A stretch of DNA of 64,000 nt, taken from the NCBI GenBank assembly GCA_020205615.1, contig CM035169.1, forward strand, positions 16,313,258 through 16,377,257, read 5' to 3'. This DNA is from Panax quinquefolius. Its lineage: Eukaryota > Streptophyta > Magnoliopsida > Apiales > Araliaceae. A model generated the notes under the pieces. That model saw only the letters and a program-made list of their open reading frames with translations. It searched no databases and had not been told where the DNA came from. Below are positions 1 through 11,829 of the stretch, piece by piece (position 1 is the stretch's first letter; every line of letters begins with the position of its first letter). A program made the translations under genes and the position numbers.

Positions 1-595
1 ATCTATACACGTAAGCCAAAGATAACATAATATATCATGAGGATGATGACAATGACATAATAATTCAATAAAACAAGTTCAAGAATTATTTAATCCGGGA
101 ATTATTAACGCCCAAATTGTCGACGATGATCTTGTTTTGTAGAGTAAAATTCAAGAATAATCGGAAGAATATTTCCATGAAAAGATCTTGGATGAAAACG
201 CAAATATCAAAGATATTCTACTAATTTCATGGAGTATAGAAGTCAAAGTTTTAAACCAACTAGGTATAATAAAGAATGGAATAACAAAAGAAATCACCAT
301 GCATGCAGATTGCAGATGTATTAAAAGTTATTCAATAGAATAATAATAACGGAACCAGTCGGTGAAATTCACAAGCGATGGATGATCCAATGAATAATAA
401 TAAATTTGAATAATAAACAATGAAACTGTGTCCGGTGTAAAACACACGCATGTGATATTCCAATGTAATAATAAATGGAATAATAAACAATGGAACTGTG
501 TCCGGTGTAAAACACATGCATGTGATATTCCAATGTAATAATAAAGAATGGAATAATGTAAGAAGATCACCAAGTATAGGGGATTCCGCGATAAT
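1..595 (-). mobile_element. Left (3') LTR of element A2, part before the nested insertion
   Basis: This stretch matches, base for base apart from small indels, the part of the A2 right LTR from about 14008 to 14594, in the same orientation. It is also the reverse complement of the A1 LTR (about 1600-2270). It holds a short tandem array at about 340-560 of units that end in a GGAAC/GGTTC motif. The LTR is cut at the window start and interrupted at 595/596 by A1. The remaining part resumes at 8646. No gene is present; the small reading frames here are translations of the LTR repeats. Confidence 0.85.
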
Positions 596-1335
596 TGTGA
601 GACCCCAGATTTTATTAATAAAGATTTAAATTTGGTGAAATAATTTTTTAATATTATGGTGTGAATTTGAGATAATATTATAGTTGTGGGTAGTATTTAT
701 AAATTTTGCAAAGTATGCAAGTGGTTATATTATATTCGATCGGGTCGGGGAATAATCGGTTTAGCAGGAATATTCGCATAACTACTCAATCATTGGTGGA
801 CCCCATAATGTAATTATTGTCGGATCGAGAAAACGACAAAAAATATTTTATTAAAATAACGGCGGAAGTTTTACCGTTGATAATCGTTGAACTACTAGGT
901 AGTAAAAGTACAAGAATATACGTGTGGTTGCATAGTAGCACACGGTATTGATTATTGATGCCTATGTGAGAAGTCACTCGGGGTTTGATTCCATTATCAC
1001 AATTAATAATATGAATTATTATAATGATAATGACGTTTTGTTTTATTCGTATTATTAACGTAATAAAATGTAAACATCTTTTTATATAAAATAGAATACT
1101 TTATTAAAGTTATTCTATAAATGTAATATATTATATTTTATTACGCATAGTGTTGCATAGTATTTTGCATAGTGTTTTGATAAGATTGCATAGTGTTTGC
1201 AGATAGTAGAAATGTTTTTATATAAATAGAATATATTATATTTTATTTAAAAGATTTTTCTTTAAATATGGACCGTCCGATTAAAGTAAATCAATCTGGA
1301 CCGCTCATGGATTAGTTACTACGCATTCCATTTTC

Positions 1336-1343
1336 TATAAATA
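1336..1343 (+). promoter_or_regulatory. TATA box of the A-family LTR (5' copy)
   Basis: TATAAATA lies about 740 bases into the LTR, followed by AGCTCATTCC and then a GAGAGAAA-rich leader. The same motif sits at the same place in the other three LTR copies: 6964-6971 on plus, and 9007-9014 and 14954-14961 on minus. This conserved position supports it as the element's own promoter. Confidence 0.7.
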
Positions 1344-1689
1344 AGCTCATTCCTTCATTATTTTTTTCATTTAATTCATCAAACTACAGAGAGAAATTAT
1401 AGAGAGAAGGTTTATAGAGAGAAAGTTATAGAAAAAGAAGAAGAGTATTCTCGCTACTTCACTACTTCTATATTCATTTTTTTACGGTAAGGGGTGTTAT
1501 TCTTTCTTCTTGAAGAGAACTTCGTTATTCCATTCACTATTATTACATTGGAATAACTCGTAAAAGTGGCATACCCCTATACATAACCTCAGATACGCCA
1601 GAGATACCTATACTTGGTGAAATCCTTATGTTATTCCATCGCTTATTATTCTCATTGAATAACTCGATACGCTGTGGTTTACCCTATAC

Positions 1690-1935
1690 TTGGTGACATT
1701 CTTCTATTATTCATTGAACATCCCGTCTCTGTGTTTTACACAGGACCGGTTCCGCTTTTTATTATTCGTTGGAACATCGCTCACAAGTGTTTTACAGGAC
1801 CGGTTCCGTCTTTTATTATTCATTGGAATATCCTATCGTGTGTTTTACACCGGATCCGGTTCCATCTTTATTATTCGTTGGAACATCTCGCTTGGTGTGA
1901 ATTTCACCGACTGGTTCCGTTATTATTATTATGTT
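1690..1935 (+). repeat. Tandem array in the LTR leader, units of about 48 bp
   Basis: Four to five head-to-tail units contain a TATTATTC-GTTGGAACATC block, a GTGTTTTACA block and a GGACCGGTTCC block. The array begins about 350 bases after the TATA box, so it would lie in the transcribed leader. Equivalent arrays occur in the other LTR copies (about 7320-7570 on plus; about 340-560 and 14330-14550 on minus) and in the related LTR at 59617-59935. Short frames across it are repeat translations, not genes. Confidence 0.75.
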
Positions 1936-2997
1936 GAATAACCTGCCTATGCAAGCAACCGCATTTACGGTGATTTCTTTTGTTATTCCATTCTTTATTA
2001 TACCCAATTGGTTAAAACTTTGACTTATACTCCATGAAATTAGTAGAATATCCTTGATATTTGTGTTTCATCCAAAGATCTTTTCATGGAAATATTCTTC
2101 GATCATTCTTGAATTTTACTCTACTTAAACAAAGATCATGTCGACAATTTGGACGTTAATAATTCATGGATTAAATAATTCTTGAACTTGTTTTATTGAA
2201 TTATTATGTAATTGTCATCATCCTCATGTTATATTATGTTATCTTTCGCTTACGCAAGATAGATGAACTTAGTATGATTATGACCGTGGATCATTCAAGT
2301 ATAATCACGACTTGATATAAATGATGTGACAAAGTCCTCAAAGTGCCTCAGTAATGCAGTTGATGGATAATTTTTGGTATGATTATGACATGGGGTGATT
2401 CTAAGATAGTCGCTTGATTATTGATAATTTGATGAAAATCCTTCGACCGTGGTACGTAGTGGATGATTAGATGTGGTGGTTTATTTATTGTCGAGTCTCG
2501 CCGATAAAAATTGATGAAAACCTTTAAAACCTAAAAGATAGTAGATTTTATTCTCTACTGACTTTTTAATGGATTGCTTATTCCACCGCAGCTTAAACCG
2601 TTGTCTATTGTATTTTATCGGCTTAACATCGTTGAAGGCTAATGATAATTTATTCGCATTATCTTAGTCATAATATTTTTATCGGGCTAGTTGAGTTCAT
2701 CACTTTTTCTTTCACCGTTTTCTTCGTGAAATGAGAACATACCGGGACTTAGCTCTGGGAACTAAGTAATGGTCCAGAGGATAAGATTAATAGTCCCTCA
2801 CTATTCGTGAAATAGTGTGATAATAGTTGTAATGAGGACTCCTTTGAGTTTGTATAATATCTAGTAGACAATATTTGTATTCAAACTCATAGTTTATGTC
2901 GATTGCATACCTACGCTTATATTAGTAAGTTGTATTGAATTTATGTACCATGTAAGTGGCGACTCAAGATGGGTGACGATATACCAATTTTGGGAAT

Positions 2998-3009
2998 TGG
3001 TATCGAGCC
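2998..3009 (+). other. Primer-binding site of A1 (initiator tRNA-Met type)
   Basis: TGGTATCGAGCC lies three bases past the 5' LTR. It differs by a small indel from TGGTATCAGAGC, the usual plant primer-binding site complementary to the 3' end of initiator methionine tRNA. The mirror-image site in A2 is at 13248-13259. Confidence 0.75.
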
Positions 3010-3336
3010 ATAAGTGTGAAGAGCCCCAGCCTCTCATTGGTGACTCGTTGATGGGGAATGCAAGAAGCCGCACTCTCCGTAGGGGACGCCTTTTCGGTGG
3101 CAAGTCGACAGTACCAATGTGAGGTCTTGACCACAAGTTGGTGTCCAGTCACAACAGTATCGAGCTTAGGATATGATCCCCGCTAAGATGTGAGAATAGT
3201 AACTAGGAGGGGAGAGATGGGGAATACCTTCGCTAGTATGACCTACCTAAGTTTATGTGGTATTTATTTGGTCACGAGTATAGGGATAATATGTGATATG
3301 TTAATTAACCCTTGTTTTGTGATGTTGTTTGAGAAT

Positions 3337-4415
3337 GACATCCTAAAAATGCCGAGATAAGCAATGAAGCACATGAGAGTGTTGATTCATTTCAAACAAA
3401 AGGTAACCACCAACAATACGATAATAATCATACTTGGTGGCAACGGCTATCGTAACAATGATAACCATCGGGGAAATTATCATGCTAAGAATGGTAACCA
3501 CTTGAGGTAATCATGGCAAAGATAATAGAAGTGGAAATTTCAAGAAGAGAAGGTCATTTAGCTCGATTTTGTCAGATAGTGAAGTCAAGTCCAGTCGGGA
3601 TAGTGGCACCAAAGGCGGATACTGGACAAAACAAAGTCGATGGTTTCGGGAAGAGCGTTTTTTTGTGACTTCAAAAAGTGGGTAACCCGAACGGTTAGCA
3701 CAAGTTAGTTAATTATAAATTCTGCTAAGTCTATACCTTATTAGATACCGGTTCTACCCATTCTTTTATCTCTCTTGCTTCATGCTCAACGCTTAAATTT
3801 GACTCAGGAGAAATTAGACTTTGATTTATCTATTGAAACTTCGTTGGGAGAAACCTTCGTTACCTCCATCGCTTATTAATCTTGTTTGATTCAAATAAAC
3901 ATTTTCACGCTAATTCGTCGATCTTATCTTTTGAAAATACTTGCCTTTGATGTGATTTTTAGGAATCAATTGGTTAGCTAATCATCATGCTTTTCGTAAG
4001 GTTGTTAGCTTTTATATTCATAACCAACCTGCGTTATACTAATTCAAAGTAACCAAATCCTAAAGTTAATCATCAAGTATATCAAGCCATAAGTAAAGAG
4101 CCCGATCCTTTCGTTGTTGACTTCCTTGTGGAATGCACCAAAGCCGGACTTTCGTGAGGCGACGCCATGAATGAAGATGGCAAGTTTATAGGTATCATTG
4201 TGAGGAGGTTATCTAGGTTAAGGGATGAAGTCACAGGTTGGTATCAATGTGACGCATTATCCAAGTCTTGGATGAGAGTAATGAGTTTTGAATGATATTT
4301 CTATCATTAATAAATTTCTTGACGATTTTGAAGATTTCCTAGCCTACCCTAGAGCGTGAAATCGAATTTTGTATCAATTCCCAATACAAAAACCCATTTC
4401 TTAAACCCTCAAATA
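3337..4415 (+). pseudogene. Deleted gag, zinc-knuckle and protease remnant with the first part of RT
   Basis: The start ATGACATC matches the gag start of the coding relative at 53773. The frame breaks at once and most of gag (the capsid part) is absent. At about 3545-3575 a zinc-knuckle tail reads EGHLARFCQ. At about 3730-3760 an aspartic protease active-site region reads as Leu-Asp-Thr-Gly-Ser-Thr-His-Ser-Phe. The match runs on to about 4350, where the RT entry motif (LPTLERE-type) is visible, and stops near 4415. Stops and frameshifts are frequent. The same deletions occur in A2 (11830-12950, minus), so they predate the split of the two copies. Confidence 0.75.
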
Positions 4416-6211
4416 TTTCTTCAACTAAAAGGATGCATTTACGAGGATTATGATGAAAATCATAATAAAAGCATTGGAATAATGAAAATCATGGGTATAT
4501 GAAGTATTAGTAAGTGTTATGATGAGTTATGTTGGTTATTATGTGAAAACATGAAAGTTTCTTAGAAATCACAAAGAGTTGAAAATCGATTTTGGTGAAA
4601 AACGAATATGAAATTCAATTGACCATATCTCCTATTATATTTTGAATTTTTGAGCGTGGTCAAGTCCTAGAGTTAGATCTATGAGTTACCTAACTAATCC
4701 AAGTGGAATTACTGGAAAAGGTGTTGTAGATTTTTGTGGACTGATTTTAGCAAAGGAGTGCAAAGCTGCAAAAACAAGAAAAAGCTTCCGCCATGATTTT
4801 AGAGAGGCTGTTTCGGCCACTTAAATTATGAGAAAAATTCTGGCCTTTTGGGAAATGAAAGTATATGGTATAAAGTATCTCCTGTCCAAAATGAGCTCAT
4901 TTCGACTTAAAATGAGCAAGTTATGACTATTTCAATATTTAGGTTTTTTCCATTAAAAACGCGCTATAACCCGGAGAGTTCTATAACTCCGATGACCATG
5001 AAATTTAAACTGAAGCTCACGTTAACATGTGTAAGGTCCTGTCAAGATTTGGGAATTTTGGAGTTAACCTTGAGGTAGCTAATTTCTTAAGGAATTAATT
5101 AGAAATTGATTTTGAAAAATAGTAAATGAATTTTAAAAATTCGAGAAAATATATTTTCATTATGGGACTATATTATGCTAAATCCCAGAAAAGAAATATT
5201 TTTGGGGGTGATTTGGTATTTTCATGAAAATAGTTTAGTTACTTAACATATGAGTTAAATATGTTATGTGAAGTAACAAAGTTGAAAATAGGATTTTATG
5301 GCTAGAGAATCCTATATGAGTATATGCATATTTTTTGATGAGGATTTGATAATTGGTGATGATATTTTATGAGTATGACATTTTGAATGATTAAATGCAT
5401 TATATGGTAAAAGCGTAAACAATTAAGATAAATTGTTTATAAATTTAAGAAGTGATTAAAATATTGTTATAATATTAATGATATTAGATTATGAGATTAT
5501 TAAGTGATTGATAACATGGGGATATTCTTGAATCTCGGATAAATTATATTATAAATGTTTAATATTTATTCTTTATCTCATTTGATTGATTCTTTATATC
5601 ATTATCCTCACGTTTATATTATGTTGAAAGTCATTTGTGGCTCTGTAGTGCATAGATGGACTTGGTATGATTATGACCACGGATTATTCTGGCATAATCA
5701 TAATCAGTAATTGAAAACACAATTATCTTTGGCCAGTAGTGTAATGGATAATTTGTGGTCTTGATACTAATGAATATCCTCACCAGAAAGTGGGGATGAT
5801 TCGATGATGTGGATTAATTATTGAGGTGAGTCTCAAAGAATGAAATATTAATTCATGGATGCGCTCAAAGTCAATCGTGGGCTTACGTAGCATAGATGGA
5901 CTTGGTATGATTTGACTTAATGTGGATTGTTAGGTCGGTATAATCATAATCAGATTGAAAAAACACGAATATCCTTGGCCAATTAGGTGCATGGATAATT
6001 CGTGGTCGTGATACTATTAAGTCGTCTTAGCATTATTGGTTTTACTGATTTGTATATCTTTACCTTAGTAGTGCAAAGATGAATTGTTAATGAATAGCTT
6101 TGGCAGATTTCAAAGATGAATTTAATATTTTTAAACGATAAAGGTATTCAAGGTATCCTCATCTCTTTATCATACTGTGCACGCACCCTAATTTCGAGGG
6201 CTTAAATTCCA
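4416..6211. other. Non-coding filler of A1 internal region
   Basis: About 1.8 kb stands where reverse transcriptase, RNase H and integrase should be. I find no long frame and no known domain. The first 1.1 kb resembles no other segment of the window except A2 (about 10640-11820, minus). The rest (about 5600-6050) contains LTR-like blocks, including two copies of a segment with CATAGATGGACTTGGTATGA. It is probably an acquired or rearranged segment fixed in this non-autonomous subfamily. Confidence 0.6.
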
Positions 6212-6224
6212 TAAGGAGGGAGAT
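6212..6224 (+). other. Polypurine tract of A1
   Basis: TAAGGAGGGAGAT directly precedes the TGTGAG start of the 3' LTR, as expected for the plus-strand primer of reverse transcription. The upstream AATTTCGAGGGC block is shared with the coding relative just before its own tract at 58386. Confidence 0.75.
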
Positions 6225-8645
6225 TGTGAGACCCAGATTTTATTAATAAAGATTTAAATTTGGTTGAAATAATTTTTTAATATTATGGTGTGAATTTGAG
6301 ATAATATTATAGTTGTGGGTAGTATTTATAAATTTTGCAAAAGTATGCAAGTGGTTATATTATATTCGATTGGTGGGGAATATTCGGTTTAGCGAGGAAT
6401 ATTCGCAATAACTACCAATCATCAGTGGACCCCACAATGTAATTATTCATTTGATTGAAAACGACAAAAATATTTTATTAAAATATTGGCGGAAGTTTTA
6501 CCGTTGATATCGTTGAACTACTAGGTAGTAAAAGTACGAAGAATACGTGTGGTCGCATAGAAAGCACCTGCATTGATTATTATTGATGCCTATGTGAGAA
6601 GTCACTCGGTTTGATTCCATTATTGTCAATTAATAATATGAATTATATATAGCGATAATGACGCTTTTGTTTTATTCAGATTATTAACGTAATAAAAATG
6701 TAAACATCTTTTATATAAAATAGAATACTTTATTAAAGTTATTCTATAAATAGAATATATTATATTTTATTATGATATAGTGTTGCATAGTATTTTGCAT
6801 AAGTGTTTTGCATAGTATTGCATAGTGTTTGCATAGTAAAATGTTTTATATAAATAGAATATATTATATTTTATTTAAAAGATTTTTCTTTAAATATGGA
6901 CCGTCAGATTAAAGTAAATCAACTGGACCGTTCATGGATTAATTACTATGCATTCCATTTTTCTATAAATAAGCTCATTCCTTCATTATTTTCTTACTTA
7001 ATTCATTGAAACTCTAGAGAGAGAAATTATGAGAGAAGTTATATAGAGAAAGTTATAGAAAGAAGAAGAGTATTCGCTACTTCACTACTTCTATATTCAG
7101 GTTTTTTACGGTAGAGGGTGTTATTCTTTCTTTCTGAAGAGAACTTCGTTATTCCATTCACATTATTATTATTCATTGGAATAACTTTGTAAAAGTGGCA
7201 TACCCTATACATAACCCGTGATACGCCAGATACCCTATACTTGGTGAAATCCTTATGTTATTCCATCGCTTATTATTTCGTTGGAATAACTCAGATACGC
7301 TGGTTTACCCTATACTTGGTGACATTCTTCTATTATTCATTGGAACATCCCGCTCGCATGTGTTTTACAAGGACCGGTTCCATCTTTTATTATTCTCGTT
7401 GGAACATCCTCGCTCGTGTGTTTTACAGGACCGGGTTCCGCTTCTTTATTATTCTCATTGGAATATCCTATCTCGTGTGTTTTACACCGGATCCGGTTCC
7501 ATCTTTATTATTCTCGTTGAACATCCCGCTTGGCAGTGAATTTCACCGACCGTTCCGTTATTATTATTATGTTGAATAACTGCCTATGGCGCGGGCAATC
7601 GCATGCATGGTGATTTCTTTTGTTATTCCATTCTTTATTATACCCAATTGGTTAAAACTTTGACTTCTATACTCCATGAAATTAGTAGAATATCCTCGAT
7701 ATTTGTGTTTCATCCAAAGATTTTTTCATGGAAATATTCTTCCGATCATTCTTGAATTTTACTCTCTTAAAAAAAGATCATGTTGATAATTTGGACGTTA
7801 ATAATTCATGGATTAAATAATTCTTGAACTTGTTTTATTGAATTATTATGTAATTGTCATCATCCTCATGTTATATTATGTTATCTTTCGCTTACGTGCA
7901 TAGATGAACTTAGTATGATTATGACTGAGGATCATTCGGTATAATCACGACTTGATATAAATGATGTGACAAAGTCCTCAAGGGTATTGTAATGCGTTGA
8001 TGGATAATTTTTTGGTATGATTATGACCGGGGGTGATTCGGTATAGTCATGACCATTGATAATTTGATGAAAATCCTTGACCGCAGGGCTGTGGATGATT
8101 AGATGTGGTGGTTTATTTATTGTCGAGTCTCGTGATAAAAATTGATGAAAACCTTTTAAAACCTAAAAGATAGTAGACTTTATTCTCTACTTGACTCTTT
8201 TAATGGATTGCTTATTCCACCGCAGCTTAAACCTGGGTTGTCTATTGTATTTTATCGCTTAACACATTGTGAAGGCTAATGATAATTTATTTCGCATTAT
8301 CTTAGTCATAATATTTCTTCTTTGGGCTAGTTGAGCTCACCCTTTCTCTTTCACCGTTTTCTTCGTGAAATGAGAACATAGTCGGGATTTAGCTCTGGGA
8401 ACGTAAGTAATGGTCCAGAGGATAGCATTAATAGTCCTCACTATTCGTGAAATAGTGTGATAATAGTTGTAATGAGGACTCCTTTTGAGTTCAGATAATA
8501 TCTAGTAGACAATATTTGTATTCAAACTCATAGTTTATGTCGATTGCATACACTACGCTTATATTAGTAAGTTGTATTTGAATTTATGTACCATGTAAGT
8601 GGCGACTCAAGATGGGTGACGATACCTAATTTTGGGGGCGCCACA
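6225..8645 (+). repeat. 3' LTR of A1
   Basis: This 2.4-kb LTR is complete, starting TGTGAGACCC and ending GGGGGCGCCACA. It carries a TATA box at 6964-6971 and the leader array at about 7320-7570. The reading frame at 7241-7579 is the array read as protein and is not a gene. The next base, 8646, resumes the interrupted A2 LTR. Confidence 0.88.
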
Positions 8646-9732
8646 TATACAAAAAAAAGTTATTCCAATGTAATAAATAAGAATGGAATAATATAAGGAT
8701 TTCACCAAGTATAGGTATGCCACTGATACAAAGTTATGTATATAGTTATACCACTTTTACAAAGTTATTCAACAGAATAATAATGAATGGAATAATGAAG
8801 TTCTCTTCACTTAATAAGAAAGAATAACACCACTTACGGGTATAACAAATAATACCCATTACCGTAAAAAGAATCGGATATCAAAGTAGTGAAGTACCGT
8901 ATACTCTTCTTCTTTCTCTCTATAGATTTTTCTCTATAGCTTCTCTCTATAATTTCTCTCTAGAGTTTCGGTGAATTCGTAAGAAAATAATGAAGGAATG
9001 AGCTTCTATTTATAGGAAAATAGAATGCATAGTAATTAATCCATGAACGGTCAGATTGATTTATTTTAATCGACGGTCCATATTTAAAGAAAAATCTTTA
9101 AATAAAATATCATATATTCTATTTATATAAAAATATTTTACTATGCAAACACTATGCAACACTATGCAAAACACTATGCAACACTATGCATAATAAAATA
9201 TAATATATTCTATTTATAGTAATAACTTTAATAAAGTATTCATTTTATATAAAAGATGTTTCGCTTTTATTACGTTAATAATAATGAATAAAACAAAAAC
9301 GTCATTATCGCTATAATAATTCATATTATTAATCGACAATAATGGAATCAAACCGAGTGACTTCTCACATAAGCATCAATAATCAATACCTTGTGCTATT
9401 ACGCAACCACACGACATCGCATTTTTTACTACTGAAAGTAGTTCAACAAGATCAACCAGAAAACTTCCGCCGTTATTTCAATAAAATATTTTTGTCGTTT
9501 TCTCAATCCGACAATAATTAATTCATTAGGGTCCACCAATGATTGAGTCATTGCATTTAATATTCCCGCTAAATCGAATATTCCCCACCAATCGAATATA
9601 ATATAACCACTGCATACTTTGCAAAATTTATAAATACTACCCACAACTATAATATTATCTCAAATTCACACCATAATATTAAAAATTATTTCGACAAAAT
9701 TTAAATCTTTATTGATAAAACTGGTTCTCACA
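8646..9732 (-). repeat. Left (3') LTR of A2, part after the nested insertion
   Basis: This is the continuation of the LTR broken at 595. It aligns with 14595-15690 and ends TCTCACA (TGTGAGA on minus) at 9732. It includes the minus-strand TATA box (TATTTATA on plus, 9007-9014), an ACACTATGCA repeat cluster at about 9135-9190, and the U3 start. No host gene is present. Confidence 0.85.
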
Positions 9733-10166
9733 ATCTCCCTCCTTATGGAATTTCGCCCTCGAAATTAGGATACGCACTGGTATGATAAGAGGTGAGGATA
9801 CCTTGAATACCTTTATCGTTAAAATATTAAATTCATCTTCGCAATCCGCCAAAGATATTCATTAACAATTCATCTTTCGCATCACAAAGCTAAAGATATA
9901 CAAATGTAAAACCAATAATCTTTGAGACGCAATTTTAATAGTATCACAACCACGAATTATCCATGCAGCTTCATGGCCAAGGATATATTCGTGTTTACTA
10001 TCATGATTATACCTAATAATCCATGGTCATAATCATACCAAGTCTATCAATGCACTACTACCAAAGATGACTTTTTACCACATCCATGAATTAATATTTC
10101 ATCACGAGACTCAGCTCAATAATTAATCCATATCATCGAATCATCCCCGCGCCTACGTGCCAAGGA

Positions 10167-10512
10167 TATTCATTAGTATCACGACTAATTAATTATCCAT
10201 GCACTACTACCAAAGATAATCGTGTATTCATTAATATCACGACCACAAATTATCCATGCACACTACTGCCAAAGATAATCGTGTATTCATTAAGTATTAA
10301 CGACCACAAATTATCCATGCACTACTACCAAAGATAATCGTGTATTCATTAGTATCACGACCACAAATTATCCATGCACTACGTACCAAAGATAATGTAT
10401 TCATTAGTATCACGACCACAAATTATCCATGCACTACTACCAAAGATAATCGTGGTATTCATTAGTATCACGACCACAAATTATCCATACAACTACCAAA
10501 GATAATCGTGTT
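10167..10512. repeat. Tandem array, six units of about 56 bp
   Basis: Each unit carries a TATTCATTAGTATCACGACC block, an AAATTATCCATGCA block and an ACTACCAAAGATAATCG block. Six head-to-tail units with one to four differences each can be followed by eye. The matching part of A1 (about 5640-6010) has only one or two units, so copy number differs between elements of the same family. Units are contiguous with no unique spacers, so this is not a CRISPR array. Confidence 0.85.
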
Positions 10513-11829
10513 TTCAATTACGGTTATGATTATACCAACAATCCCCTCGGTCATAATCATACCAAGTCCATCTATGCACGTGAGCCGCGGATGACTTTCA
10601 ACATAATATGAGCATGAGGATCATGTCAATGATATAAAGAATCAATCAAATGAGATAAAGGATAAATATTAAACATTTATAATATAATTTATCCAGATTC
10701 AAGAATATCCCCATGTTATCAATCACTTAATAATCTTATAATCTAATATCATTAATATTATAACAATATTTTAATCACTTCTTAAATTTATAAACAATTT
10801 ATTTCAATTTTTACGCTTTACCATATTATGCATTTAATCATTCAAAATGCCATACTCATAAGATATCATCACCAATGATCAAATCCTCATCAAAAAATAT
10901 GCATATACTCTATATAGGATTCTCTAGCCATAAAATCCTATTTTCAACTTTGTTACTTCACATAACATATTTAACTCATATGTTCAGAACTAAACTATTT
11001 TCATGAAAATACCAAATCAGTCCCAAAAATATTTCTTTTTGGGATTTAGCATAATATAGTCTCATAATGAAAATATATTTTTCTCGAATTTTTAAAATTC
11101 ATTTACTATTTTTCAAAAATCAATTTCTAATTAATTCCTTAAGAAATTAGCTACCTCAAGTTTAACTCCAAAATTCTCAAATCTTGGCAGGACCTTACAC
11201 ATGTTAATGTGAGCCTCAGATTTAAATTTCATGGTCATCTGAGTTGTAGAACTCTCGGTTATATCGCTTTTTAGTCGGAAAAACCTAAATATTGAAATGG
11301 TCATAACTTGCTCATTTTAAGTCGAATAAGCTCATTTTGGACAGGAGTTACCTTTATACCATATACTTTCATTTCCCAAAAGGCTAGAATTTTTCTCATA
11401 ATTTAAGTGGCCGAAAATGCCCTTTTAAAAATAAAATTAGTAGCTTTTTTGAAATTTCCAGCTTTTTTCATTCTTTATTAAAATCAGTCCACACGTAAAT
11501 CTACAACACCTTTTCCAGTGATTCCACTTGGAGATGCTACAAAACTCATAGATCTAACTCTAGAACTTGACCACACCTTGAAAAATTCAAAATATATTAG
11601 GAGATATGGTCAATTGAATTTCATGTTACGTTTTTCACAAAATCTGATTTTTAACTCTTTGTGATTTCTAAGAAACTTTCATGTTTTCTCATAATAACCA
11701 ACATAACTCATTATAACACTTACTAATACCACGTATACCCATGATTTTCATTAGTCCAATGCTTTTATTATGACTTTCATCATAATCCACGTAATGATGA
11801 TCCTTTTAATTGAAGAAATATTCGAGGGT

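Larger units (their letters stand above)
596..2994 (+). repeat. 5' LTR of A1
   Basis: This LTR of about 2.4 kb is a direct copy of 6225-8645. It begins TGTGAGACCCC. The last bases GGCGCCACA present in the 3' copy are missing here, so the end is set by the match up to the TTTTGGG block. U3 covers the first 740 bases, followed by a TATA box, a purine-rich GAGAGA leader near 1390-1430 and a tandem array at 1690-1935. Copies differ by many single-base indels. Confidence 0.85.
596..8645 (+). mobile_element. LTR retrotransposon A1, non-autonomous chromovirus derivative, complete
   Basis: The element is about 8 kb, bounded by two direct LTRs that start TGTGAGACCC. The 3' copy ends GGGGGCGCCACA. Between them are a primer-binding site, gag and protease remnants, a non-coding filler and a polypurine tract directly before the 3' LTR. 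It lies inside the left LTR of the minus-strand element A2: the A2 LTR breaks at 595 and continues at 8646, as comparison with the intact A2 LTR near 14590 shows. The target duplication is only approximate (ATAAT before, TATAC after; the uninterrupted copy reads GATAC). The internal region lacks most of gag and nearly all of pol, so transposition would need proteins from a relative such as the element at 51.7-61 kb. Confidence 0.85.

Noticed and set aside
2998..3009. tRNA-like sequence near LTR ends
   Set aside because: Only the 12-base primer-binding complement is present, with no cloverleaf. The same holds at 13248 and 53593. No tRNA gene was found in the window.
7241..7579. Reading frame of 112 codons in the A1 3' LTR
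   Set aside because: It is the leader tandem array read as protein. Parallel frames exist in two phases and in other LTR copies without conservation of frame.
10167..10512. Regularly repeated units suggesting a CRISPR array
   Set aside because: Units are contiguous, with no unique spacers between them, and the context is a plant LTR retrotransposon.
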